Positions 8,619 through 16,519 of a stretch of 64,000 nucleotides of DNA are shown here, piece by piece. The notes beneath the pieces were generated by a model that searched no databases, was not told where the DNA came from, and saw nothing but the letters and a program-made list of their open reading frames with translations. The DNA is from Streptomyces sp. NBC_00094. GTDB lineage: Bacteria; Actinomycetota; Actinomycetes; Streptomycetales; Streptomycetaceae. Position numbers and translations under genes: made by a program. Within the stretch, counting starts at the first letter, position 1; each line of letters opens with the position of its first letter. The stretch is taken from positions 5,895,501 to 5,959,500 of the forward strand of contig NZ_JAPEMB010000001.1 in assembly GCF_026343125.1 (NCBI RefSeq), in the 5' to 3' direction.

Positions 8619-9590
8619 ATGACACGATCCGCCGCCGGTCCGGCCCCCGAGTCCCACCAGGCCGCCCCCGAACCCCGTACCGCCGCTCCGGCCGCCCCCG
8701 CCCGCCGGATCACCGGCGCCGTCTGGGCGGCCCTCGGCATCGTGTACGTCGTGTGGGGGTCGACCTACCTCGGTATCCGGATCGTCGTCGAGACGGTGCC
8801 GCCCTTCCTCTCCAGCGGCGCCCGCTTCGTCACCGCCGGCCTGCTCCTCGCCGCGATCATCGCCTGGCGGCAGGGCCCCGCCGCCCTCAAGGTGACCCGC
8901 CGGCAGCTCGCCTCGGCCGTCCTCGTCGGCCTGCTCCTCATCCTCGGCGGCAACGGCCTCGTCGTCCTCGCCGAGACCTCCATCCCCTCCGGCCTCGCCG
9001 CCCTCCTCATCGCCGTCGTCCCCGCCTGGGTCGTCCTCCTGCGCGCCGCCGCCGGGGAGCGCCCCGGCCTCGGTGCCGTCGGCGGCGTCCTGCTGGGCCT
9101 CGCCGGTCTCGGCGTCCTCACCCTCCCCGGCCTGAGCGGCGAGGTGAAGATCGGCGGCGTCCTGCTCGTCGTCGTCGCGACCCTCTTGTGGTCCGTCGGC
9201 TCCTTCTCCTCCGCCCGGCTCCCGATGCCGTCCAACCCGTTCACGGCGAGCGCGTACGAGATGGTCGCGGGCGGCCTCGGTGGGCTCGCGCTCGGCCTGT
9301 TCCGGGGCGAGCACCACGGCCTCGACCTCGGCGCGATCTCCGGCCGTTCATGGGTGGCCCTCGCCTACCTGATCCTCTTCGGCTCGCTGCTCGCCTTCAC
9401 GGCCTACGCCTGGCTCCTCCAGGCCGCCCCGCTCTCGCTCGTCGCCACGTACGCGTACGTCAACCCGGTCGTCGCCGTCCTCCTCGGTGCCCTCGTCCTC
9501 GACGAGGCCCTGACCTGGCCCATCGCCCTGGGTGGCGCGATCGTCGTCGGCGGTGTCTGCCTCATCGTCTCGACCGAGCGGCGCGGGTGA
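8619..9590 (+). CDS. EamA/DMT-family transporter
   Basis: 323-residue inner-membrane protein with about ten transmembrane helices arranged as two EamA repeats (about residues 33-165 and 178-318), after a Pro/Ala-rich cytoplasmic N-terminus. The opening WGSTYLGIRIVVE and the C-terminal EALTWPIALGGAIVVGG are typical of the YedA/RhaT-like drug/metabolite exporters. The substrate cannot be read from sequence; amino-acid or metabolite export is the usual role. The ATG at 8619 lacks a ribosome-binding site, and a good promoter lies so close that the transcript is probably leaderless. Confidence 0.88.
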   Translation: MTRSAAGPAPESHQAAPEPRTAAPAAPARRITGAVWAALGIVYVVWGSTYLGIRIVVETVPPFLSSGARFVTAGLLLAAIIAWRQGPAALKVTRRQLASAVLVGLLLILGGNGLVVLAETSIPSGLAALLIAVVPAWVVLLRAAAGERPGLGAVGGVLLGLAGLGVLTLPGLSGEVKIGGVLLVVVATLLWSVGSFSSARLPMPSNPFTASAYEMVAGGLGGLALGLFRGEHHGLDLGAISGRSWVALAYLILFGSLLAFTAYAWLLQAAPLSLVATYAYVNPVVAVLLGALVLDEALTWPIALGGAIVVGGVCLIVSTERRG

Positions 9591-9764
9591 CCGACGGCCC
9601 ACCCGCACCGAGCGCCCCGGGGCACCCGCGGAGCTCTTCGGCCGAAGCGGACAGGCCCGCCACCCCCACTACTCCATACCGGACAAGCCCACGCCCGCCG
9701 TCCCGGCCCTAACGTGTCACGAGAGCAATCGCTCGCTCCCCGAAACGGAAAGGGCCGGGACGCA

Positions 9765-11210
9765 ATGACGACCACCCACGCCTTCTGGCTCGCCGGCCGC
9801 GAGGCCACCGGCGACACCACCTTCGACGTCACGAACTCGTACGACGGACGTCTGGTCGGCAAGGTCAGCGTGCCCACCGAGGCCCAGGTCGAGGAGGCCG
9901 TCGCCGCCGCGCACGCCGTCGTCGACGAGTTCGCCGCGACCCCGGCGCACGTCCGCGCCGCCGCCCTGGACCACGTGTCGAAGCGGCTCGCCGAGCGCAC
10001 GGAGGAGATCGCCCTGCTGATCTCCGCCGAGAACGGCAAGCCCATCAAGTGGGCCCGCGGCGAGGTCGGCCGTGCCGTCTCCGTCTTCCGTTTCGCCGCC
10101 GAGGAGGCCCGCCGCTGGAACGCCGGCGAGGCCCAGCGCCTGGACACCGAGGCCGGCGGCGCGGGCCGCCTCGCCCTCACCCGCCGTATCCCCAAGGGCG
10201 TCGTCCTCGGCATCGCGCCGTTCAACTTCCCGCTGAACCTCAGCGCCCACAAGGTCGCCCCGGCCATCGCCGTCGGCGCCCCGATCATCCTCAAGCCGGC
10301 CCCGTCGACCCCGATCTCCTCCCTGATCCTGGGCGAGATCCTGGCCGAGACCGAGCTGCCGGCCGGCTCCTGGTCGATCCTGACCGTGCCGAACGACCGC
10401 ATGCCCGCCCTCGTCAAGGACGAGCGCCTCCCGGTCATCTCCTTCACCGGCTCGGACAAGGTCGGCTACGCCATCCAGGAGTCGGTGCCGCACAAGCACT
10501 GCACCCTGGAGCTCGGCGGCAACGCCGCGGCCGTCGTCCTCCCCGACTGGTCCTCCGAGGCCGACCTGGACTGGGCGGCGAGCCGTATCGCCACCTTCTC
10601 CAACTACCAGGGCGGCCAGTCCTGCATCTCCGTCCAGCGCGTGATCGTGGACTCCTCCGTCCACGACCGCCTGCTGCCGAAGATCGTCGCCGCCGTCGAG
10701 GCCCAGGTCACCGGTGACCCGTCCGACGCCGCCACCGACGTCGGCCCGCTGGTCGACGAGGCCGCCGCCCAGCGCGTCGAGGCCTGGGTCGACGAGGCCG
10801 TCGCGGCCGGCGCGAAGCTCCTCACCGGCGGCAAGCGCGAGGGTGCCACCTACGCCCCGACCGTCCTCACCGACCTTCCGGAGGGCGTCACCCTGGCCCG
10901 CGCCGAGGTCTTCGGCCCGGTCCTGACGATCGCCAAGGTCGACGGCGAGGCCGAGGCGTTCGCCGCGGTCAACGACTCCGACTTCGGCCTCCAGGCGGGT
11001 GTCTTCACCCACGACCTGCAGACCGCCTTCCGCGCCCACCGCGCGCTCGAGGTCGGCGGCGTGATCGTCGGCGACGTCCCGTCCTACCGCGCCGACCAGA
11101 TGCCGTACGGCGGCGCCAAGCGCTCCGGCGTCGGCCGCGAGGGCGTCAAGTTCGCGATGGACGACTACACGTACGAGCGCGTCCTGGTCCTGACGGGCCT
11201 GGCGCTGTAG
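9765..11210 (+). CDS. NAD(P)-dependent aldehyde dehydrogenase
   Basis: 481-residue aldehyde dehydrogenase that oxidises an aldehyde to the acid with NAD(P)+. The family residues are all present: nucleotide-binding FTGSDKVG (about 228-235), general-base E249 in TLELGGN, and catalytic C287 in GGQSCIS. Length is standard. The ATG at 9765 is chosen over the in-frame start at 9714 because the conserved ALDH sequence begins there and a G-rich stretch precedes it. Substrate is inferred only: the syntenic S. coelicolor enzyme (SCO5679, from memory) was implicated in polyamine/GABA breakdown, which would fit the gabT and PucR genes upstream. Glyceraldehyde-3-phosphate or succinate-semialdehyde activity are alternatives. 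Confidence 0.9.
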   Translation: MTTTHAFWLAGREATGDTTFDVTNSYDGRLVGKVSVPTEAQVEEAVAAAHAVVDEFAATPAHVRAAALDHVSKRLAERTEEIALLISAENGKPIKWARGEVGRAVSVFRFAAEEARRWNAGEAQRLDTEAGGAGRLALTRRIPKGVVLGIAPFNFPLNLSAHKVAPAIAVGAPIILKPAPSTPISSLILGEILAETELPAGSWSILTVPNDRMPALVKDERLPVISFTGSDKVGYAIQESVPHKHCTLELGGNAAAVVLPDWSSEADLDWAASRIATFSNYQGGQSCISVQRVIVDSSVHDRLLPKIVAAVEAQVTGDPSDAATDVGPLVDEAAAQRVEAWVDEAVAAGAKLLTGGKREGATYAPTVLTDLPEGVTLARAEVFGPVLTIAKVDGEAEAFAAVNDSDFGLQAGVFTHDLQTAFRAHRALEVGGVIVGDVPSYRADQMPYGGAKRSGVGREGVKFAMDDYTYERVLVLTGLAL

Positions 11211-11228
11211 TTCGTACGCGACGAGGCC

Positions 11229-11267
11229 AGACGGCCCGAGCCCACTGTGCGGGGGCTCGGGCCGTCT
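11229..11267 (+). terminator. Terminator of the aldehyde dehydrogenase gene
   Basis: A perfect 15-bp stem (11229-11243 with 11253-11267) with a 9-base loop begins 19 bases after the stop and is followed by a pyrimidine-rich run. It can also serve the convergent ABM gene in part, though that gene ends 72 bp further right. Confidence 0.8.
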
Positions 11268-11338
11268 TCCGTTCTCCGCGGGGCGCCTCTCCGTGAGGCC
11301 CCACCGTGGGGCAACCCCTTCCGCCGGGCGCCCCTCCG

Positions 11339-11641
11339 TCAGGCGACGGGAGCGTCGACGAGGCGGACGACCTCGGCGGGCTTCGCTCGGAAGGCCTTGT
11401 TCGTGGCGTCGGCGGCGGCCATGTGCGGGGCGACGTCGTGCGCGGCGAGCGCCTCGGCCGAGGCCCAGCGCTCGATCAGGGCGAAGCGGTCGGGGTCGTC
11501 CGCCACCCGGTGGAGGTCGTACTGCAGGCAGCCGTCCTCCGCCCGTACGAGCGGTGCGAGCGCCTCGAAGGCGGCGACCTGTTCCGAGCCCCTGCCGGGC
11601 AGTGCGGTGATGAGGACGATGAGCTTGATCGGCTGCGACAT
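11339..11641 (-). CDS. ABM-domain (YgiN-like) putative monooxygenase
   Basis: 100-residue protein spanning one antibiotic-biosynthesis-monooxygenase (ABM) ferredoxin-like domain. The family look is clear: an opening strand IKLIVLITALPG, then GCLQYDLHR, FALIERWAS, LAAHDVAPHM and a closing VVRLVDAPVA. Such dimeric small proteins include quinol monooxygenases (YgiN) and general oxidative-stress proteins; the exact reaction is unknown. The ATG at 11641 is used; the long upstream open frame on this strand is the reverse of the acyl-CoA dehydrogenase gene. It is divergent from that gene across a repeat-rich 259 bp. Confidence 0.85.
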   Translation of the reverse strand: MSQPIKLIVLITALPGRGSEQVAAFEALAPLVRAEDGCLQYDLHRVADDPDRFALIERWASAEALAAHDVAPHMAAADATNKAFRAKPAEVVRLVDAPVA

Positions 11642-11706
11642 GCCGGGGACCTTACGCGGCACCCTCCCCACCGGCGGGCCCGTCTCACCAGGAGGACGAG
11701 GGAGCG

Positions 11707-11807
11707 CGAGGGCCAGCGGGGGAGAGCAAGGGGGAACGAGGGAGAACGAGGGCCAGCGGGGGAGAGCAAGGGGGAACAAGGGGGGAACGAGGGAGAACGA
11801 GGGAGAA
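11707..11807. repeat. Purine-rich repeats with a 40-bp period
   Basis: A 31-bp unit beginning CGAGGGCCAGCGGGGGAGAG occurs at 11707-11737 and again exactly 40 bp later at 11747-11777. It is followed by shorter GGGGAACGAGGGAGAAC-type copies to 11807. One strand is almost pure purine. The tract lies between divergent genes, so it could affect their promoters. Confidence 0.75.
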
Positions 11808-11900
11808 CCTCCCGCACACGCCCCCGCCGCCTTTCCGAACCCGCGGATATCGGGTACGACGGACACAGAACCCCCAGCCCCGACGAGCGGCGAGGTGAGC

Positions 11901-13823
11901 ATGTCCGCACCCACCCAGCGGCCCAAGGTCACCGAGCGCGAGGCCCGGCAGACCGCCGAGGCCGCGCGCGAGCAGGACTGGCACAAGCCGAGCTTCGCCA
12001 AGGAACTCTTCCTCGGCCGGTTCCGCCTGGACCTCGTCCACCCCCACCCGCTCCCCGCCGACGAGGACGTCCGGCGCGGGGAGGCGTTCCTCGCGACCCT
12101 CCGCGCCTTCTGCGAGACCCGGATCGACGGCGCCCGCATCGAGCGCGAGGCCCGCATCCCGGACGAGACGATCACCGGGCTCAAGGAGATCGGCGCGCTC
12201 GGCATGAAGATCGACCCGGCGTACGGCGGTCTCGGTCTCACCCAGCTGTACTACAACCGCGCCCTGGCCCTCGTCGGCTCCGCGAGCCCCGCCGTGGGCG
12301 CCCTGCTCTCCGCGCACCAGTCGATCGGCGTACCGCAGCCACTGAAGCTCTTCGGCACCCAGGAGCAGAAGGACGCCTTCCTGCCCCGCCTCGCCCGAAC
12401 GGACCTCTCCGCCTTCCTCCTCACCGAGCCCGACGTCGGCTCCGACCCGGCCCGCCTCGCCACCAGCGCCGTACCCGAGGACGACACGTACGTCCTCGAC
12501 GGCGTGAAGCTGTGGACCACCAACGGGGTCGTCGCCGACCTGCTGGTCGTCATGGCCCGCGTCCCCGTGTCCGAGGGCCACCCCGGCGGCATCACCGCCT
12601 TCGTCGTCGAGGCCGACTCGCCCGGCATCACCGTCGAACACCGCAACGCCTTCATGGGGCTGCGCGGCCTGGAGAACGGCGTCACCCGCTTCCACCGTGT
12701 CCGCGTCCCGGCCGGAAACCGCATCGGCCCCGAGGGCAGCGGCCTCAAGATCGCCCTCACCACCCTCAACACCGGCCGGCTCTCGCTCCCGGCGGTGTGC
12801 GCGGGCGCCGGCAAGTGGTGCCTGAGGATCGCCCGCGAGTGGTCGGGCGTCCGCGAGCAGTGGGGCAGGCCCGTCGCCCGCCACGAGGCCGTCGGCACCA
12901 AGATCTCCTTCATCGCGGCCACCACCTTCGCCCTGGAGGCCGTCGTCGACCTCGCCTCCCAGCTGGCCGACGAGGACCGCAACGACATCCGCATCGAGGC
13001 CGCCCTCGCCAAGCTGTACGCCTCCGAGATGGCCTGGCTGATCGCCGACGAACTGGTCCAGATCCGGGGCGGCCGCGGCTACGAGACCGCCGACTCCCTG
13101 GCCGCCCGAGGGGAGCGGGCGGTCCCCGCCGAGCAGATCCTGCGCGACCTGCGGATCAACCGGATCTTCGAGGGCTCGACCGAGATCATGCACCTGCTGA
13201 TCGCCCGCGAGGCCGTCGACGCCCACCTCTCCGTCGCCGGCGACCTCATCGACCCGGACACCTCCCTCGCCGACAAGGCGAAGGCCGGCGTCCGGGCCGG
13301 CGGCTTCTACGCCCGCTGGCTCCCCGGACTCGTCGCCGGTCCGGGGCAGCTGCCCGGGGCGTACGGGGAGTTCGGCGCCCTCGCGGGTCACCTCCGGTAC
13401 GTCGAGCGGACCTCCCGCAAGCTCGCCCGCTCGACGTTCTACGCGATGTCCCGCTGGCAGGGCCGCATGGAGCTCAAGCAGGCCTTCCTCGGGCGGATCG
13501 TCGACATCGGCGCGGAGCTCTTCGCGATGAGCGCCGTCTGCGTACGGGCCGAACTCCTCCGCACCACGGGCGACCACGGCCGGGAGGCGTACGAGCTCGC
13601 GGACGCCTTCTGCCGCCAGGCCCGGCTGCGGATCGAGGAGCTCTTCGGCCGCCTCTGGTCCAACACGGACGACCTCGACCGGCGGATCGTCGACGGCGTC
13701 CTCGACGGCCGGTACGCGTGGCTGGAGGCGGGCATCGTCGACCCCGGCGACGACGGCCCGTGGATCGCGGACGCCACGCCGGGGCCGTCGACCGAGGAGA
13801 ACGTCCACCGCAGGATCCCCTGA
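11901..13823 (+). CDS. Acyl-CoA dehydrogenase (long, C-terminally extended)
   Basis: 640-residue FAD-dependent acyl-CoA dehydrogenase catalysing alpha,beta-desaturation of acyl-CoA in beta-oxidation or amino-acid catabolism. The ATG at 11901 has GAGG five bases upstream. The N-terminal helical domain, the FAD-binding middle domain (FLLTEPDVGSDPA; WTTNGVVADLLVV) and the C-terminal helical domain (QIRGGRGYETADSLAARGE; RINRIFEGSTEIMHLLIAREAV) are intact. The catalytic glutamate is expected in IFEGSTE. About 170 extra residues after the core make it longer than the classical 380-400-residue enzymes and resemble very-long-chain/FadE-type proteins. A 7-bp tandem repeat follows directly. Confidence 0.9.
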   Translation: MSAPTQRPKVTEREARQTAEAAREQDWHKPSFAKELFLGRFRLDLVHPHPLPADEDVRRGEAFLATLRAFCETRIDGARIEREARIPDETITGLKEIGALGMKIDPAYGGLGLTQLYYNRALALVGSASPAVGALLSAHQSIGVPQPLKLFGTQEQKDAFLPRLARTDLSAFLLTEPDVGSDPARLATSAVPEDDTYVLDGVKLWTTNGVVADLLVVMARVPVSEGHPGGITAFVVEADSPGITVEHRNAFMGLRGLENGVTRFHRVRVPAGNRIGPEGSGLKIALTTLNTGRLSLPAVCAGAGKWCLRIAREWSGVREQWGRPVARHEAVGTKISFIAATTFALEAVVDLASQLADEDRNDIRIEAALAKLYASEMAWLIADELVQIRGGRGYETADSLAARGERAVPAEQILRDLRINRIFEGSTEIMHLLIAREAVDAHLSVAGDLIDPDTSLADKAKAGVRAGGFYARWLPGLVAGPGQLPGAYGEFGALAGHLRYVERTSRKLARSTFYAMSRWQGRMELKQAFLGRIVDIGAELFAMSAVCVRAELLRTTGDHGREAYELADAFCRQARLRIEELFGRLWSNTDDLDRRIVDGVLDGRYAWLEAGIVDPGDDGPWIADATPGPSTEENVHRRIP

Positions 13824-13825
13824 GG

Positions 13826-13874
13826 CAGCCGCCAGCCGCCAGCCGCCAGCCGCCAGCCGCCAGCCGCCAGCCGC
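13826..13874. repeat. Seven tandem copies of a 7-bp unit
   Basis: CAGCCGC is repeated exactly seven times (13826-13874), starting 3 bp after the stop codon of the acyl-CoA dehydrogenase gene and ending 124 bp before the EPSP synthase start. Perfect short units of this kind are prone to slippage, so copy number may vary between strains. Confidence 0.9.
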
Positions 13875-13998
13875 CCGCTCGCTGACCGCCCGCCGTGCTC
13901 CCGCTGACCGTCCGCCGCCCTCCCGTCGACCGTTCGCCCCCGTTCCGCCATGCGGAACGCGGGGCCGCCCGCCCCGCCCACACGGCAGGATGACGCCC

Positions 13999-15234
13999 GT
14001 GACCGTCATCGACATCCCCGGCTCCAAGTCCGTCACCGCCCGCGCGCTCTTCCTCGCCGCCGCGGCCGAGGGCACCACCACCCTTCTGCGGCCGCTCGTC
14101 TCCGACGACACCGAGGGTTTCGCCGAAGGCCTCACCGCCCTCGGCTACGCGGTCCGCCGCGAGCCCGACGCCTGGCACATCGAGGGCCGCCCCGCCGGTC
14201 CCGGCGCCGAGACCGCCGAGGTCTACTGCCGCGACGGCGCCACCACCGCCCGCTTCCTGCCCACCCTGGTCGCCGCCGGCCACGGCACGTACCGCTTCGA
14301 CGCCTCCGCCCAGATGCGACGGCGCCCCCTCGGCCCGCTCAGCACCGCCCTGCGCACCCTCGGCGTCGACCTGCGCCACGAGGAGCACGAGGGCCACCAC
14401 CCCCTCACCGTCGCCGCCGCCGGCGTCAAGGGCGGGGCGCTCACCCTCGACGCCGGGCAGTCCTCCCAGTACCTGACGGCCCTGCTCATGCTGGGCCCGC
14501 TCACCTCCGACGGCCTCGACATCACCGTCACGGACCTGGTCTCGGAGCCGTACGTCGAGATCACCCTCGCGATGATGCGGGCCTTCGGCGCCGACGTACG
14601 CCAGGAGGGCCGTACGTACCGGGTGGCCCCCACCGGCTACCGGGCGAGGACGTACGGCATCGAGCCCGACGCCTCCACCGCCAGCTACTTCTTCGCCGCG
14701 GCCGCCCTCGAACCGGGCCGCTCCGTCACCGTCCCCGGCCTCGGCACCGGCGCGCTCCAGGGCGACCTGGCCTTCGTCGACGTACTGCGCCGCATGGGCG
14801 CCGACGTCGAGATCACCGACACCGGGACGACCGTCCGCTCCACCGGAAGCCTGCGCGGACTCACCGTCAACATGCGGGACATCTCCGACACCATGCCGAC
14901 CCTCGCCGCGATCGCGCCCTTCGCCGACGGCCCCGTCCGCATCGAGGACGTCGCCAACACCCGGGTCAAGGAGTGCGACCGCCTCGACGCCTGCGCCGAG
15001 AACCTGCGCCGCCTCGGCATCACCGTCCGCACCGGCCCCGACTGGATCGAGATCCACCCCGGCACGCCCACCGGCCCCGCCGAGATCGCCACCCACGGCG
15101 ACCACCGGATCGTCATGTCCTTCGCCGTCACCGCCCTGCGCACCCCCGGGATCACCTTCGACGACCCCGGCTGTGTGAAGAAGACGTTCCCCGACTTCCA
15201 CCGGGTCTTCGACACGTTTGTCCACACCCCGTGA
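13999..15234 (+). CDS. aroA: Divergent EPSP synthase (3-phosphoshikimate 1-carboxyvinyltransferase)
   Basis: 411-residue enzyme of the EPSP synthase fold, joining shikimate-3-phosphate and PEP in the shikimate pathway. The GTG at 13999 is preferred (AGGA eight bases upstream); an ATG at 13990 sits too close to that site. Substrate-binding PGSKSVTAR opens the protein. Expected catalytic residues are kept: an Asp in ISDTMPT (D297), E325 in RVKECDR, and a Lys in VKKTFPDF (about 394-395). The PEP-loop reads DGATTARF instead of the usual NAGTxxR(P/F), placing Ala where sensitive enzymes have Gly96 (E. coli numbering). This suggests a second, specialised or glyphosate-insensitive aroA paralogue rather than the housekeeping copy. 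It ends 34 bp before dxr and may be cotranscribed with it. Confidence 0.85.
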   Translation: MTVIDIPGSKSVTARALFLAAAAEGTTTLLRPLVSDDTEGFAEGLTALGYAVRREPDAWHIEGRPAGPGAETAEVYCRDGATTARFLPTLVAAGHGTYRFDASAQMRRRPLGPLSTALRTLGVDLRHEEHEGHHPLTVAAAGVKGGALTLDAGQSSQYLTALLMLGPLTSDGLDITVTDLVSEPYVEITLAMMRAFGADVRQEGRTYRVAPTGYRARTYGIEPDASTASYFFAAAALEPGRSVTVPGLGTGALQGDLAFVDVLRRMGADVEITDTGTTVRSTGSLRGLTVNMRDISDTMPTLAAIAPFADGPVRIEDVANTRVKECDRLDACAENLRRLGITVRTGPDWIEIHPGTPTGPAEIATHGDHRIVMSFAVTALRTPGITFDDPGCVKKTFPDFHRVFDTFVHTP

Positions 15235-15268
15235 AGTCCGCACAGCGTTTGCGGCGAGAATGGGGGGC

Positions 15269-16519
15269 ATGAGCGACCGCCCCTCTCCTCTCGCCGATCC
15301 CCACATCGCCTTCGACGTCTCCGAAGGACGCCGGGACATCGTCGTCCTCGGCTCGACCGGGTCCATCGGCACGCAGGCCATCGACCTGGTGCTGCGCAAC
15401 CCCGACCGCTTCCGGGTCACCGCCCTGGCCGCCTCCGGCGGGCGGGTCGGACTGCTCGCCGAGCAGGCGCACCTGCTCAAGGTCGCCGCGGTCGCGGTCG
15501 CCCGCGAGGAGGTGCTGCCCGAGCTGCGCGAGGCGCTGACGGCGCTGTACGGCTCCGAGCCCCTGCCCGAGCTCCTGGCGGGCCCGGACGCGGCCACGCA
15601 GCTCGCGGCCTCCCCCTGCCACACCGTCCTCAACGGCATCACGGGCTCCATCGGCCTCGCGCCCACGCTCGCCGCCCTCGAAGCCGGCCGCACCCTGGCC
15701 CTCGCCAACAAGGAGTCGCTGATCGTCGGCGGCCCGCTGGTCAAGGCGCTGGCGAAGCCGGGCCAGATCATCCCGGTCGACTCCGAGCACGCGGCCCTCT
15801 TCCAGGCGCTCGCCGCCGGCACCCGCGCCGACGTCCGCAAGCTGATCGTCACCGCCTCCGGCGGCCCGTTCCGCGGCCGTACGCGCGCGGAACTGGCCCA
15901 TGTGACCCGCGAGGACGCGCTCGCCCACCCGACCTGGGCCATGGGCCCGGTGATCACGGTGAACAGCGCGACCCTGGTGAACAAGGGCCTGGAGGTCATC
16001 GAGGCGCATCTGCTCTACGACATCCCCTTCGACCGCATCGAGGTCGTCGTGCACCCCCAGTCGTACGTCCACTCGATGGTCGAGTTCACGGACGGCTCCA
16101 CGCTCGCCCAGGCGACCCCGCCGGACATGGGCGGCCCGATCGCCATCGGCCTCGGCTGGCCCGAGCGCGTCCCGGACGCGGCCCCCGCCTTCGACTGGAG
16201 CAAGGCCTCCACCTGGGAGTTCTTCCCGCTCGACACCGAGGCCTTCCCGTCGGTCGGGCTGGCCCGGCACGTGGGCGACCTGGGCGGTACGGCACCCGCC
16301 GTCTTCAACGCGGCGAACGAGGAGTGCGTCGAGGCGTTCCTCGCCGGAAGGCTGCCGTTCAACGGAATCATGGATACGGTCACAGCGGTCGTCGCGGAGC
16401 ACGGCGTTCCCGGTACGGGAACCTCTCTCACCGTCCCGGACGTCCTCGAAGCGGAGACCTGGGCGAGGGCCCGGGCCCGAGAGCTCGCAGCGAAGGCAAC
16501 AGCGGAGGCCCGCGCATGA
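15269..16519 (+). CDS. dxr: 1-deoxy-D-xylulose 5-phosphate reductoisomerase
   Basis: 416-residue NADPH- and metal-dependent enzyme, the second step of the MEP isoprenoid pathway (DXP to MEP). NADPH-binding GSTGSIGTQAID is near residue 31. The metal/substrate motifs NKESLIVGG, PVDSEHAALFQ, SGGPFRG and VNSATLVNKGLEVIEA are all present, with HPQSYVHSMVEF following. The ATG at 15269 has a run of six Gs just upstream as ribosome-binding site. Its stop overlaps the rseP start (ATGA), so the two are translationally coupled. ispG lies two genes downstream, giving a partial MEP cluster as in other actinobacteria. Confidence 0.97.
   Translation: MSDRPSPLADPHIAFDVSEGRRDIVVLGSTGSIGTQAIDLVLRNPDRFRVTALAASGGRVGLLAEQAHLLKVAAVAVAREEVLPELREALTALYGSEPLPELLAGPDAATQLAASPCHTVLNGITGSIGLAPTLAALEAGRTLALANKESLIVGGPLVKALAKPGQIIPVDSEHAALFQALAAGTRADVRKLIVTASGGPFRGRTRAELAHVTREDALAHPTWAMGPVITVNSATLVNKGLEVIEAHLLYDIPFDRIEVVVHPQSYVHSMVEFTDGSTLAQATPPDMGGPIAIGLGWPERVPDAAPAFDWSKASTWEFFPLDTEAFPSVGLARHVGDLGGTAPAVFNAANEECVEAFLAGRLPFNGIMDTVTAVVAEHGVPGTGTSLTVPDVLEAETWARARARELAAKATAEARA

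Noticed and set aside
13826..13874. CRISPR-like array
   Set aside because: Units are 7 bp, perfectly adjacent and without spacers, so this is a simple tandem repeat. No cas genes are present.
11306..13885. 859-codon Arg/Pro-rich frame on the plus strand
   Set aside because: It is the +1-shifted reading of the acyl-CoA dehydrogenase gene, with no domain and unnatural Arg/Pro content.
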